From positions 20,278,883 to 20,342,882 of the forward strand of contig ML661885.1 of assembly GCA_007570785.1 (NCBI GenBank): a DNA stretch of 64,000 bases, in the 5' to 3' direction. This document shows positions 12,205 through 24,184 of the stretch, piece after piece. This stretch comes from Antilocapra americana (taxonomy: Eukaryota > Chordata > Mammalia > Artiodactyla > Antilocapridae). A program made the translations under genes and the position numbers. Numbering within the stretch: the first letter of the stretch is position 1; every line of letters starts with the position of its first letter. The notes under the pieces are model-generated. The model saw only the letters and a list, made by a program, of their open reading frames with translations, was not told the origin of the DNA and searched no databases.

Positions 12205-12775
12205 TATATGACAGATTTTGTTTTCTTGGGCTTCAAAACCGTTGTGGATGGTGACCACAGCCACAGAATTAAAAAAAAAAAATGCTATGAAACACCTAGA
12301 CAGCATATTAAAAAAAGAGAGATATCATTTTGCTGACAAAAATCCATTTGGCCAAAGCTATGGTTTTTCCAGTAGTCATGTATGGATGTGAGAGAGCTGG
12401 ACTATAAAGAAGGCTGAGTGCCAAAGAACTGATGCTTCTGAACTGTGGTGCTGGAGAAGACTCTTGAGAGTCCCTTGGACTTCAGGGAGATCAAACCAGT
12501 CAATTCTAAAGGAAATTGATTCTGAATATTCATCGGAAAGACTGATGCTGAAGCTGAAACTCCAGTCCTTTGATCACCTGATACAAAACACCCTGATGCC
12601 ACAAAAGATTGAAAACAAAAGGAGAAAGAAACAGCAGAGGATGACATGACTAGATAGCATCACTGACTTAATGGACATGAACTTGAGCAAACTCTGGGAG
12701 ACAGCAAAGGACAGCGGAGCCTGACATGCTGCAGTCTTGGGGTCTCAAAGAGTCAGATAGGATTTAGTCACTAAC
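12205..12775 (+). mobile_element. BovB LINE 3' fragment, plus
   Basis: Sense BovB, beginning in the coding region for GSKTVVDGDHSH-like sequence and running through the C-terminal coding part to the 3' tail (GGGGTCTCAAAGAGTCAGATA). Frame broken by stops. It faces the antisense element at 11767-12199. Confidence 0.85.
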
Positions 12776-13273
12776 AGCAATATGTTAGTGCATTTTCTGC
12801 TAGCTAAACTCTGATGCAAAACCACTAGAGGGAGATCAAGCATCATTTCCTTTTCTTTGCTTGTTCTGGTTGTTAACATTATTTACATAACTTTAACGTT
12901 GTATAAATGTTTCAGTATGAATTAATTTATTGGTGTTCCTGAAGATTTTCCTTCCAAGCTACTAGAAATGTTTGCACAAAGCTGAATCCAATAAAATTAG
13001 TCACAAGAAGTTTAAATACTTCCAAAACCCCCATTTTGTTTAGTCTTAAAGCATTTGATTAAACAGTTGCAATCATCTTAAAATCTGCATCAGGTCAAAT
13101 GTGAACTATGAATTGTTTATTCCACCAGAAGTGGATTTTTCATTCACTCTAGGTTTATGCATTACATAAATTAAACACAAGTTTGAAAATAAAATATGTT
13201 AACACGAAAACAATGAGGCTTAGGAACATTTCCTAGCATTTCAAAATTTATGTGCTAACATGAAGATTTTTGT
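12776..13273. other. Intergenic, no gene seen
   Basis: AT-rich, nothing assigned. Confidence 0.55.
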
Positions 13274-13485
13274 TGTTATTGTTTAGTCACTAAGTCATGT
13301 TCAAGTCCTTTGCGACCCCAAGGACTGCGGCCTACCAGGCTCCTCTGTTCATGGAATTTCCCAGGCAAGAATATTGGAGTGGGTTGGCATTTCCTTCTCC
13401 GGGGGAATCTCCCTGAGCCAGGATTTGAACCTACATCTCCAGCTTGGTAAGTGTACTCCTTACCACTGAGCCATTTAGAAAGCCC
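13274..13485 (-). mobile_element. Bov-tA SINE, minus
   Basis: Diverged antisense Bov-tA ending CCATTTAGAAAGCCC. Confidence 0.85.
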
Positions 13486-13617
13486 AATGTAATTATAATA
13501 AACTATAATAAAAAGAAAATCAACTGGTCAGTGCACAGATGAATTTTTGATTTATTCTAATTTTGACTGAATTTCGTCTTGAGAAACTTTAACTATATAT
13601 TAACATTTACATATTGA

Positions 13618-13838
13618 GGGCTTCTCACATGATTCAGTGGTAAAGAATTAGCCTGCCAATGCAGGAGACCCAGGAGACATGGACTTGATCCCTGTGTTGG
13701 GAGTAACCCTGGAGAAGGAAATGGCAAACCAATCCAATATTCTTGCCTGGAAAACCCCATAGACAGGGGAGGCTGACAGGCTACGTCCATGGGGTTGCAA
13801 AGCATCAGACATGACTTAGTGACTGAGCATACACACAA
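13618..13838 (+). mobile_element. Bov-tA SINE, plus
   Basis: Starts GGGCTTCTCACATGATTCAG (tRNA-like head) and runs through the Bov-A unit to GACTTAGTGACTGAGCATA. Opposed to the copy 130 bp to its left. Confidence 0.9.
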
Positions 13839-14159
13839 TCACATATAGATAAATTATGCCTTTATTTACAAAGAAGCAGTTTTAGTAGTTTTGACTCTCA
13901 AAGGTCTAAAGTTATTAAGAAGAAATCTGGGAAAATATAAATTAAATTATCTATTGGCATTTCTGAAACAAGGAGCAACTATACAATAAAGAAGCCTTCT
14001 ATTTACAGAAATAGAATGAACATTTAAATCAAGGACAACAGAAAGAGAAGTGTTTACAAAGAAAAAAGTACTTCCCAGTCAATTCTCCCAGTCTTTGAAT
14101 CATGGAAACAGGCTGCTATAAATAAGCAAGGCAGTGCTATCCTCTGGGTTTCCAGACAG

Positions 14160-14360
14160 AATATGCTTCTGGAGTCAAACCACCGGGCTTTGAAATCAAG
14201 CTCTGCCATTTGCTAATTGTGTGACCTGGAAAAACTAGTCAACTTCTTTAAACCACAGTTGGGAGAATAAAGTGTTTCCCTCTCATGGGCTTGCTCGGTG
14301 GGTTAGCTGAGACACTGTGTACAGCACATGAAGCACCATGCCTGCCACAGAGCTGTGACT
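14160..14360 (+). repeat. MIR SINE, plus (ancient)
   Basis: Contains the MIR core pattern (CTCTGCCATTTGCTAATTGT then GTGACCTGG and an AACTTCTTTAAACC stretch). Confidence 0.7.
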
Positions 14361-14514
14361 CCCTAAATGCAGAATTACTATTACGTGAAAGGCTCTGCAT
14401 CATGATGAACAAGGTGGACAAAATGCATCATTTTCTCAGTATTCCTACCATTGTCTCACAGACTGATTAGTTACCGTTATAGATCATCCCTCCTCTCCTA
14501 TATATCATATAGGT

Positions 14515-14705
14515 CAGGGGTCCCCATCTCCAGGATCTAATGACTGATGATCTGAGATGGAGCCGATGTAACAGTAATAGAAATAAAGTATGCAATAAAT
14601 GTAACACGTTTGAAAAATTGCAAAACCATCCTCCACTCCCTGGTTCATGAAAAAACTGTTTCCCACAGAACAGGTCCTTGGTGCCAAAAAGGTCGGGGAA
14701 CGCTG
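14515..14705. mobile_element. hAT-type non-autonomous element, internally deleted, 191 bp
   Basis: Left end CAGGGGTCCCC; right end is the reverse complement of CAGCGTTCCCCGACC. Flanking 8-bp duplication ATATAGGT (14507-14514) and ATATAGAT (14706-14713), 7 of 8 identical. Same family as 871-1236 (shared GGTGCCAAAAAGGT near the right end). Confidence 0.8.
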
Positions 14706-14713
14706 ATATAGAT

Positions 14714-15151
14714 CATTTCTTCATCCCTTAGCTTTCAAACTCTCTCTTTCAGGATCTTCAAAATATACTATTTTAAGGACTTTGGACAACTGAATTCAAC
14801 AAAATTTTTGGAATCATAAAATAGAATTGTAATGATTATAAACCTACACTTAAGTCCTGGCTCTATGCTGGAGTCAATGATGAATTAAAATAAAATATAA
14901 AACCATGGTCTCTATCCTGGAAGATGAGAATGAAATAGAGTAGTTGATGGGAGGAGACAGGAGAAGAGGAGAAGGGATGAGATGGGAGGAAATTAAATTT
15001 GTTTTTTTAAGCCACCTATATACTTACCGCAGCCATAAGAAATTGATACAGAAGGACTTCCTTTGAAATTATCTGAGTTACCAAAAAAGAACATATAGAT
15101 GATTACAGCTGGAAAATTGAATGATTTAGGTAAGAAATGTGTGTACCCTTT
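14714..15151. other. Intergenic, no gene seen
   Basis: AT-rich with a GGAG/GAGATGGG purine-rich stretch near 14945-15000; nothing assigned. Confidence 0.5.
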
Positions 15152-15671
15152 GTAACAGAGAAGAACAAATCTGACTCCGTATTGGATGGAATCCTTTAAC
15201 TCTAATCTCTGTGCTCTATTGTCTGTCCTTAGTCAAGCTGGTTCTACACCTTTGTAAAAGAATGTTGCCTATAGCCTCAAATATATAGCCCTATCTCAAG
15301 GCTCCGCCTCCCGCTTTGGCCTTTGAAGTGTAACACCTCATTCTTACAGAGATAAAAAGCTGCAGAAGAGAGAATAACATTTTTCTCTGTTAACAGGAAT
15401 GTTGTCGTGACCAGGCCTATGCAGACAGCTGCTCTTGCAAAGTATTACCACATCTCCTCCAGGGTCTGACCAGCACCAAAAAGTTGCAACAACAAGTTAC
15501 AGCCTCTGCCCTTTCAGTATAAAAGAAGTCTGATTTCTAACTCTGATAGAGTGGTTCTTCCGGATCCTAATCCACCATCTCCTCTGCCTGCTGGATTTTG
15601 GAATAAAGTCACTCATCCTTTTTCAAGCAACTTGGCTCAATTTACTGGCCTGTTTTGTGGTGAGCAGTACA
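15152..15671 (+). mobile_element. Solo LTR of an endogenous retrovirus, plus (boundaries approximate)
   Basis: The pattern is that of a single LTR: a start near TGTAACAGAGAAGAAC, a TATA-like AGTATAAAAG near 15518, an AATAAA signal at 15603, and an end near GGTGAGCAGTACA. That end resembles the end of the LTR at 33.7 kb. No gag, pol or env remnant flanks it. I could not identify a target-site duplication, so the edges and family are uncertain. Confidence 0.6.
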
Positions 15672-16169
15672 AGCCGGGACTCAGTGACGTGAGGGATGAT
15701 ATTCTTTGCAAATGGATAAAGATGATCTAATTGAAGCATCAGTGACAGTTGAGTTTACCAAAGTGCTCCTAGATTTTCTTCAATTATATTTTTATGTTTG
15801 CTGTTGGTGACACACAACAGGTGAAACTGTGATTTCACTTTCACAGCTTAAGGTATTGATTTCTTCACCTTTTTTTTTTTCTGTCAGTTCTATCATATTT
15901 CTAACAGATACATCTGTCCTGTCCCCTCCTCTCACAAATGTAGAAATGGTGGCAAATGTGTTTCCTAATGAACCTATGATGCTATGCTTTTCAGTCCTAT
16001 GTGTTGAAAAGAGAGACAACTGCTCTGAGTTCTCATTTATTTAACTTCAAGAAAAAATAAAAATTGATGTTTACATGAATCTAATAATTATAAATTATTA
16101 TGGGCCAGGCATTCTGTTAGATATGTTCAGATATGTTCATATATTATGTGATTTACTCTTCACCACACT
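15672..16169. other. Intergenic, possible ancient MIR remnant at its end
   Basis: Overlapping frames on both strands at 15.8-16.0 kb have no recognisable product. Sequence near 16090-16165 (GGGCCAGGCATTCTG) resembles a decayed MIR. Confidence 0.4.
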
Positions 16170-16305
16170 TGGGAGGGACGGGAATGGCTGCCTACTGCAG
16201 TATTCTTGCCTGGAGAATTCCACAGACAGAGGAGCCTGGCGGGGTACACAGTCCATGGGATCACAAAGAATCAGACAGGACTGAGTAACTTTCACTTTTC
16301 ACTCC
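16170..16305 (+). mobile_element. Bov-A SINE fragment, plus
   Basis: Sense Bov-A unit (GCAGTATTCTTGCCTGGAGA ... GACTGAGTAACTTTCAC); the tRNA head is missing. Confidence 0.88.
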
Positions 16306-17089
16306 CTTGAACCCAACCTTAGGAATTTGACTCAGCCTTAAGGTGTTACTAATAATGCTTGAATTTAGCATTATAATGCCCAGTATAGCAGTAAATCAAA
16401 CTATGGCTAGGTAAGCCTTCGACAAGATGTTTTTGGAGGGACCAAAAGCCTACCCAGTTATTCCTTTCATAATGGCTACAGAATACTACTAGGCTCACAA
16501 AATGTGATGTCTTCCGATGGTGTGGGTCCTATACTTAACATAAAATTCTTGTTGTATGAAAGAAGAAACTGAGGGCAGAGTTTGTTCAATGATTTACTCA
16601 AGAATTATATAGCTAATTAGTAATTCAACTTGGATTGGATTTACTGGAATTCAAAAGGAACAAGATCACTGATCTTGAACATCTTGGCAAACACTTCTTA
16701 AAAGTCAAGTCTGAATTAGTCACGAAGAATCTTGCTTTTATAAAGAAATTTTTACTAAAAATTTTTATAAAATATTTGAGTTATATAGAAAAGTCTATGT
16801 ATCAAGAGACCCCAAATGTAACCACTAGAAAGAAAAAATGTTATTAAGTTATTATCCAGAAGTTATTCACATAGTTTTGTTCCTTCAAACATTTAAAAAT
16901 GAATTCTTAATTCTAGTATTTTGTCAAATGGTCAACAAACTAGGTCTGTTACACTGCTAGAAGAAGCAACAAGTTCATCTTTGACCTAACTTCTGCCTGC
17001 TTCTTAGTTATTAATTGGTATCCTCTAATTAATGAAGTAAATAAATAAACTGCAACTGTCACAATTTTTAAAAATATACATGCAATCAA
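16306..17089. other. Intergenic, no gene seen
   Basis: AT-rich; a possible MIR remnant at 16560-16645 (AAACTGAGGGCAGAG). The 70-codon frame at 16635-16847 is AT-driven and shows no family features. Confidence 0.45.
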
Positions 17090-19580
17090 ACTTTTTTTTT
17101 TGGTTTGGTGTACAGTTCTTTGGTTTTTAACACGCGTAAAGATTCATGTAACCACCATACAGAACATCTCCATCACCATAAAATACTCCCTTTTGCCACT
17201 CTTTTATAGTTATACACACTTCCCCCTCTCATTCTTACTGCAGAGCAACCACTAATACATTTTCTGTTTCTGTAGAATTAGCTTCTCTATGTGTGATAAA
17301 TGAACTAAATAGAATAAAACATTTTAAAACTGGTTGTGCTAGTCACGTTTTAAAACATAAATTGCTCTTTAGCCATTTGTAGTTCAGTAAATATAACAAG
17401 AAAGACTTGCCACACTTTCTTCCAAATTTAAGGAGGTGATTTTCAAGAGCTTTATATGGGTATGTTGTAAGACCAGGATTTTCAGAGTTGATGGAAAAGA
17501 GTCTTGTGGGAAAACTTATTTTGATAAATTATTACACATGCAGAAAACTGATCACACTGACTGGATCTGTCCACATGGATAATAAACTGGATTTTCAGAA
17601 AAAAAAAAATTGGCTTCTTTCACTCAGCATAATGTCTTTGAGTGTGTTCATGTTATTGAGTTGTTAATGTTGAGCTATTCATGTTGTAACAACAGTTGTT
17701 CTTTTATATTTCTAAGTAATAATCCATTTTATTATTGTATGAGCAGTTTGTTTATTCCATCAAAAACTTCTTTCTAGCTTTTGGAAGTTATGAATAAAAC
17801 TGCTAGAAAATTCATGTGTGGGATTTTATATGAACAAAGTTTTATTTATTTAGAACAAATACTTAGGAGTGGGATTGCTAGGATCAAATGGTTAACTTCA
17901 AATTTAATATTATAAGTGACTGCGTAACTTTTTTCAGAGTGTCTAGAGCATGTTACATTCATATCAACAAAATAGGAGACTTCTCAGTTGCTCTGTTTCC
18001 ATTCCCGTCCTAGTATTTTCTGTCTGTTAGTTTTCATTTTAGCCATTCCAAGAAATGTGTAAGATTGTGTAGTGGTATTTCATCATGGTTTGATTTTGCA
18101 TTTGCCCCATGTGCTATTCAGAAATGTATTATTTAATTTCTAGCTATCAGGGGATTTTCCATATAACTTTAAAAAAATTAATTTCTACTTTAATCTCTTT
18201 AAGGCAAAAATATGCTCTGATTTCTTTAATTCTTTCAAGTTTCTTAATGTTATCATCTATACTCCATTTACCCTGAAAAGAATTATTATATCTGCTATTC
18301 TTGAATGGACTATCTACAAATGTCAATTAGTTCCAGTTGATTGCTCTTTAACACTCTTGATGACTGTTTCGTCTGCCTGTTCTATGAAATTAATGGAAGT
18401 TGAAATCTCTAACCCTAATTTTTAATATATCTATTTCTCCTTTCAGTTTACTAGTATTTGCTTCATGCATTTTGAAGCACTTCTATTAGTTACAATAATC
18501 TAATTATCATGTGTTCTTGATGAACTGACCTTTTAAATAATTATGGAATGACACTCAATTTCTTGTACTTTTCCTTGCTGTGAAATCTACTTTGCTTGTT
18601 GTCAATATAATACTCAAGATTTCTTGTGATTAGTGTTTACTGGTTTTCCTTTTCCCATCCTGTTACTTTTAAACTAACAATCATTCTATTTAAAGTGGAT
18701 TTCCAGTAAGATTTTCAGTGGTTTTATTATGATTTATTTTGCTTCTCTCTTCTAAAAGGTCCATTTGACTCTTTTTTATAGCTGCTATTTCTCTCCTGTG
18801 ATTTTCTATTGTTTCTTTTTCAACGGTACTTCTCCTTATTTCTTGGGACATGGTTAGCTGCTTAAAGTCTTCAATTATTTTCAGCATCTAGTTCCTCTCA
18901 GAGTCGGTGTCTGTTGAGTGACATTTTCTTTATAATTTCTCAAAATGTGCTGTGTTTTTTTCTGTTGAGTAATTTTGACATTAGTCTCCCCATTCTACCA
19001 CTCACTTCTGGTGGCTAAACTGGTGGCAGGTGGAGGAAAAAAAAAAAAAAAAGCAATAAAGATTCTCTTCACACTCTTTCAATCACAGTCCCTCTGGTCA
19101 GAGAGAAGGATTCTCCTCCTTGAGAGGTATAAGTGCTTTCCAGGCCCCTGCTACTGCCCTGCCCCCACGGGCTGTAGTTTTAGGACTGGGGCTCACCTGA
19201 AGGCAAGATTAAGACAGAACAAGTGTCCCCACCCTCTTTATTCTATTTCTCGATAGTTTTCCCTTCTTGCCCCTCAAACCAGAAACACAGTACTTCTCTT
19301 TGCTATTTTTTTGGTCCATGCTGGTATGCTCTGTTGATATTTGGACTCCTTCAGCTTCAGGTCAGAAGGTGAAAAAACAAAAATGAAAGCAGAAAACCCA
19401 CCACCAAGTTTTCATACTCCAAGTAGTACCTTTCTTTTCTACTCTCCCTGGCTGCCATAAATTTTTCTTAGTCGTCAGACAGATGTTCCACGCCTTCAGT
19501 CCAGGGCTTTGAGTTGCATTCAGTGGCAGAGACAGGGTGAAATATCCTTACTCTATCTTAACCAGTATTAGAACCTCTTC
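17090..19580 (-). mobile_element. Old L1 LINE, minus, fragmented
   Basis: Antisense old L1. The left part (from poly-T at 17090) looks like 3' sequence, the middle (18180-18650) like ORF2, and the right part (18690-18890) gives a coiled-coil-like antisense frame rich in E/K/R, as in L1 ORF1 regions. All frames are broken. Internal gaps and boundaries are approximate. Confidence 0.6.
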
Positions 19581-19840
19581 AAAATGTTTTAAATCATAAT
19601 AAAGCTACATGGTAAGAGAGATGATCATGTATGATATATTAAATTTTATGAATGAACATGAATTTTTGTGTTTTAAAACATTCTACACAGGTTAACAACT
19701 TATTACTTAAAACATCAGTGAAGATTATAAATTGTGTTAGCTAACAACTGAAGTATCTATAAACAAATCTACAAGATAATACAGAACAAAGTGTGCCTTG
19801 ATTCAAGTTCATCATTTCAGCTAACATTTATTAACACTAG

Positions 19841-20056
19841 GGACTTCCCTGGTGGCTCAGACAGTAAAGCGTTTAGCTACAATGTGAGAGACCAGGGTTT
19901 GATCCCTGGGTCAGGAAGATCCCCTAGAGAAGGAAATGGCAACCCACTCTAGTCCTCTTCCCTGGAAAATCCCATGAAGAGAGGAGCCTGGTGGTCTAGT
20001 CAATGGGGTCACAAAGAGTCGGAAATGACTGAGCGACTTCATGACTTCAGTTTCAC
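19841..20056 (+). mobile_element. Bov-tA SINE, plus
   Basis: Begins GGACTTCCCTGGTGGCTCAG and runs to GACTGAGCGACTTCATGACTT. Confidence 0.92.
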
Positions 20057-20064
20057 TTTACTAT

Positions 20065-20215
20065 GTACTAAGCGCTTCACCTAAACTTCCACATTCAATG
20101 TGCATGATAATTCATCAGTTAGCTACTATTATCCATATCTTACAAGTGTGAAATGAGTGGCTTAGAGGAACTTAATCTATTTTTCAAGGAATCAAAGGTA
20201 CAAATCCAGGTTTCT
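20065..20215 (-). repeat. MIR SINE, minus (ancient)
   Basis: Resembles antisense MIR 3' sequence (CTATGTACTAAGCGCTTCAC ... TTACAAGTGTGAAATGAG). Confidence 0.55.
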
Positions 20216-20227
20216 GGTGCAGGAGTA

Positions 20228-20345
20228 GATAGGCAAACTTTTTCCTCAAGAGCAAGGTAGTAAATATTTTAGGCTGGTCAGGCCATATAATCTCTATTGT
20301 AAATACTCAACTCTGACACTGCTTAGTGTCAGCCAGAAAATATTA
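20228..20345 (+). repeat. hAT-Charlie-like element, partial
   Basis: GGCAAACTTTTTCCTCAAG followed by GTAAATATTTTAGGCTGGTC matches the first half of a family better seen at 60724-60945. Confidence 0.6.
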
Positions 20346-20984
20346 TTCACAAACGGTCACTGATTTTATTGCCTTCTGAACTTTCAAATAATGCTCTTTA
20401 ATATCAGTACAAAGTTCCATTGAAAGTTGATGTCCAGTGAGCAGCCAAATAAAATTTCTGCCTTAAGAAACTGAGAAATAGTAAAGACAATGTAAAGAAG
20501 AGAAAAAAGTGAGTTCAACTCGTCTTTCCCTAGAGAAAACATTTAACCTAATTCCCTCATAAGTTTTCCCAAGTCCCATTATTTTCAGTAGTATTCATAT
20601 CTAATCCTATCAATTTATAGATTTAAAGTGTCCTGCAACTCATAAAATATATTAAACTTTGCCATATTACTCTGTCTTCTCCTGTGTTTACCCTTTTACT
20701 TGGAAAACAACATATTATATTTCATTCAATTTTATATTGCATATTCATATAAGTTAATATAAAATGTTCTTGCAGTTTAAGAGTGGACAATTACACTGAA
20801 AGGTAAAAAGTCTTATAAATCATTTGGATATTTTCAAGGTTCTAACCAGATTTACATCTAAAACAATAAAGAGTAGATATTTCATTTTTAAAATGTGAAG
20901 AAATTATTTGATTTAAAATAGAAATTTCCAATGATAAAAATGCTATTAATTTACAGTGTGGCTCAGATATCTGTTTTAATTTTA
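20346..20984. other. Intergenic, no gene seen
   Basis: AT-rich; nothing assigned. Confidence 0.55.
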
Positions 20985-20992
20985 CTTGTTTA

Positions 20993-21780
20993 TTCACTCA
21001 GTTTAGTCACTCAATCGTGTCCGATGCTTGCAACCCCATGTATTACAGCACACCAGGCTTTTCTGTCCATCACCAACTCCTGGAGCTTGCTCAACTCATG
21101 TCCATCGAATCAGTGATGCCATCCAACCATCTCATCCTCTGTTGTTCCCTTCTCGCCCTGCCTTCAATCTTTCCCAGCATCCGGGTCTTTTCAATGAGTC
21201 AGTTCTTTGCATCAGGTGGCCAAAGTATTGGAGTTTCAGCATCAGTCCTTCCAATAAATATTCAGGAGTGATTTCCTTTAGCCTTGACTGGTTTGATCTC
21301 CTTGCAGTCCAAGGGACTCTCAAGAGTCTTCTCTAACACCACAGTTCAAAAGCATCAATTCTTTGGCACTTAGCTTTCCTTAGAGTCCAACTCTCACATC
21401 CATATATGACTACTGGTAAAACCATAGCTTTGACGAGACAAACCTTTGTTGGCAAAGCAATGTCATCATAGCTTTTCTTCCAAGGAGCGAGTGTCTTTTA
21501 GTTTCATGGCTGCAGTCACTATCTGAAGTGATTTTGGCCCCCCTCCCCCAAATAAAGCTTGTCACTGTTTTCATTGTTTCCCCATCTATTTGCCATGAAG
21601 TGATGGGACTGGATGCCATGATCTTAGTTTTCTGAATGTTGAGTTTTAAGCCAACTTTTTCACTCTCCTCTTTCACTTTCAACAAGAGACTCTTCAGTTC
21701 CTCTTCGCTTTCTGCCATAAAGGTGGTATCATCTGCATATCTGAGATTATTGATATTTCTCCCAGCAATCTTGATTCCAG
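20993..21780 (-). mobile_element. BovB LINE, 5'-truncated, minus (788 bp)
   Basis: Antisense BovB covering the C-terminal part of the reverse-transcriptase frame. A 102-codon antisense piece at 21410-21718 includes MAESEEELKSLLLKVKEESE and IQKTKIMASSPITSWQIDGE. Flanked by CTTGTTTA (20985-20992 and 21781-21788). Frameshifts make it inactive. Confidence 0.9.
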
Positions 21781-21959
21781 CTTGTTTAGTACGTTTGCTA
21801 AAAATTGTTATTTAAAAACCCAACTTTAATAGCTACTTTATATCTAAATTGGAGAGACTTGGAGAAGAGTCTTCAACTATACCTTTAATATTTTAGTTTC
21901 TAAATTTTGTAACAAAACCTTGTGATTTCAGTGTTATTTTCTTTTTTAGTGCTTATGGA

Positions 21960-22345
21960 AATTAGAAAGAATTTATTGTAGTATACTTGATTTACAATGT
22001 TGTAAAAAAGTTCAGGTATACAGTAAAGTAATTCAGTTATTCATATATATAAATATATATATATATATATTTAACATTGTCTTCTATTATAGGTTATTAT
22101 TACAAGATGCTGAGTATATCTCCCTGTGCTATACAGTAGGTCCTTGTTGGTTATCTAGTTTATATATAGTAATGTGTGTATTTTAATGCCAAACTCAGAT
22201 TATCATACTAAGAAAGTCACAGAAAGAAAAATTTGTGGAATCTAAAAAAAAAGGATAAGGATACAAATGAACTTACTTACAAAACAGAAAGACTCACAGA
22301 TGTAGAAAATGAACAAGATTACCAAGTGGGGGAAGGGGAATAAAC
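21960..22345. mobile_element. Old L1 3' end with internal inversion
   Basis: 21960-22196 is antisense L1 3' UTR (TTGATTTACAATGTTGT, then CTATACAGTAGGTCCTTG). 22197-22345 is sense L1 3' UTR from further upstream (AAGAAAGTCACAGAAAG, GTGGAATCT, CAAATGAACTTACTTAC). The head-to-head switch is the layout of a 5'-inverted L1 insertion. Confidence 0.75.
22030..22071. repeat. AT microsatellite
   Basis: (TA)n tract interrupted by AA, within the L1 3' UTR. Confidence 0.85.
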
Positions 22346-22380
22346 TAGAGATAAATTCAGTGTATTATTCTTAAGATTAT

Positions 22381-22568
22381 GTATATGTGCTCAGTCATGT
22401 CTGACTCTGTGACTGCATGGGCTATAGCCCAACAGACTCCTTTGCCCATGGAATTTTCCAAGCAAGAATACTGGAGTGTGTGGCCATTTCCTACTCCAGA
22501 CAATCTTCCCGACCCAAGGTTTGAACCTACATCTCCTGCACTGGCAGGCAGATTCTTTACCACTGTGC
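22381..22568 (-). mobile_element. Bov-tA SINE, minus
   Basis: Antisense Bov-A unit and partial tRNA head ending TTCTTTACCACTGTGCC. Confidence 0.88.
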
Positions 22569-22569
22569 C

Positions 22570-23846
22570 AAATCTACCATATTGTACATGCAGATATTTG
22601 GAATGGGAATGGAATACTAGGATTCAAAGGAGTCTGATTTCCACAACGTACCAACGATAAAGTTAATTTCAGCAGAACTAGGTCCATGAAGTCAATATGA
22701 CCAAGAAAATATACAATCTATAAATTGGCAATAGTCTTGCCCTTCCCACAAAAAAAAGAAAAAAAAATTCAATTTAAATAAACTTCCAAAGGACAGACAG
22801 AGTGACCTCGAATAAATCAATTGTTTTCTAAAGCTGTGTAAACACTGTGATGCTGCTGCAGTTTTTAGCCAGATTTCACAGAATTCCTGAGCAAATGCTC
22901 ATTATTCAGTTGGGGCATGAGAAGTAATTTTGAAATTTCTTCCTATTTTGGTCTCTAAGGAAACACTATAAAGTATTTGCTGTGGAGATGTTAAATTCTG
23001 TATAAAGGAAACAAATTTTAAAAATTATAAAAAAATTAAATGCTTCTTTTAATTTTTGCATTTCTAAGGTTCATCTGTAAGTATTTAAACTTCATTTTAA
23101 ATTTTGAAATATATTTTACTTTACTTTAAATGTCTTGGCTACATTGGTACTACTAGGGTATTTTTGGAAGTGTTTGTATTAATGTGCGTTAAGGTTGACT
23201 CTTGTGTTGTAAAAATGTGATGAAATTTACCCACCAATCTTGTGATAATTAACTCAGCAAGACCTCATTCTTTATTCTATAATCTTCCAAATACACATGG
23301 TTTGACTTGTTAGTTAATAAGCACCAACACTTTTACGATTTCATATCTTGCCACAGAAACGTGCAAAAAATTAAATGATTTCAACAATTTATTTCTAAAC
23401 AGCAATACAAACTGAAGTGTTACTTTGACAAATATATCTTGCATATTATTGAAAATGTCACATTTAGCTTTTTCATTTTGTAAAACTTCTCATCATTGTA
23501 AATTACCAAATGTATATTTTTATTTCCAATTAACGTTTTTGCCAATTTCCCTTTTCTTTCATTAGAATTTTTATTCTTCTAATCCTCCAAAATAGTCATC
23601 TTTATTTTCTGATTTGACTTTTATTCTAATGTCCTACCATAAATTGCTTTTATAATTCAATTTTAGAGAAAGTTTCCTGAAGGATCAAAGTATATCTTAA
23701 TATCTGATAGAGATCATGTGATTCAGTTTATTTCTTCTCAGTTGGCATTAACCTCTACTATTAGAAAGTTATGGAGTTTACAGTGCCATACACACTGTAT
23801 GTCACATTTGATTTTTAAATATTAAATAGCATGTTGGAAAATATGC
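22570..23846. other. Intergenic, long stretch without recognised repeats
   Basis: AT-rich sequence of about 1.3 kb. No coding frame or repeat family recognised. Confidence 0.5.
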
Positions 23847-24184
23847 TGCTATAGACTGAACGGTGTCTCTCTCTCATCCCCAAATTCACGTGTTGAAGCC
23901 CAAACCCCACTGTGTGACTATATTTTGGATGTAGGAGGTAATTAAGGTTAAATGAAGTCATAAGAGTGGGGCCCTACCCCAATATTATTGGTGGCCTTCT
24001 AAGGAGAGGGAAAGAGAGATCTTTTTCTTTCTGCCATACAATAACACGGCAAGAAGCTGGCATCTGTCATCCAGGAAAAGTGTCTTCACCTGCATTCCGC
24101 AGCTATCCTGATCTCAAACTTCAGCCTCCAGAACTGTGAGAAGATTATGGTATTTGGTTATAGCAGCCTGAGATGACTAACACA
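23847..24184 (+). mobile_element. MLT1-type (ERVL-MaLR) LTR, plus
   Basis: Resembles a mammalian MaLR LTR: TGCTATAGACTGAACGGTGT at the start, TTGAAGCCCAAACCCC, GAGGTAATTAAGGTTAAATG, CCAGAACTGTGAGAAGATTA, and TGACTAACACA at the end. Ancient and decayed. Confidence 0.75.

Noticed and set aside
13618..13690. tRNA-like sequence that could be called a tRNA gene
   Set aside because: It is the tRNA-Glu-derived head of a Bov-tA SINE, with degraded arms and SINE sequence directly after it.
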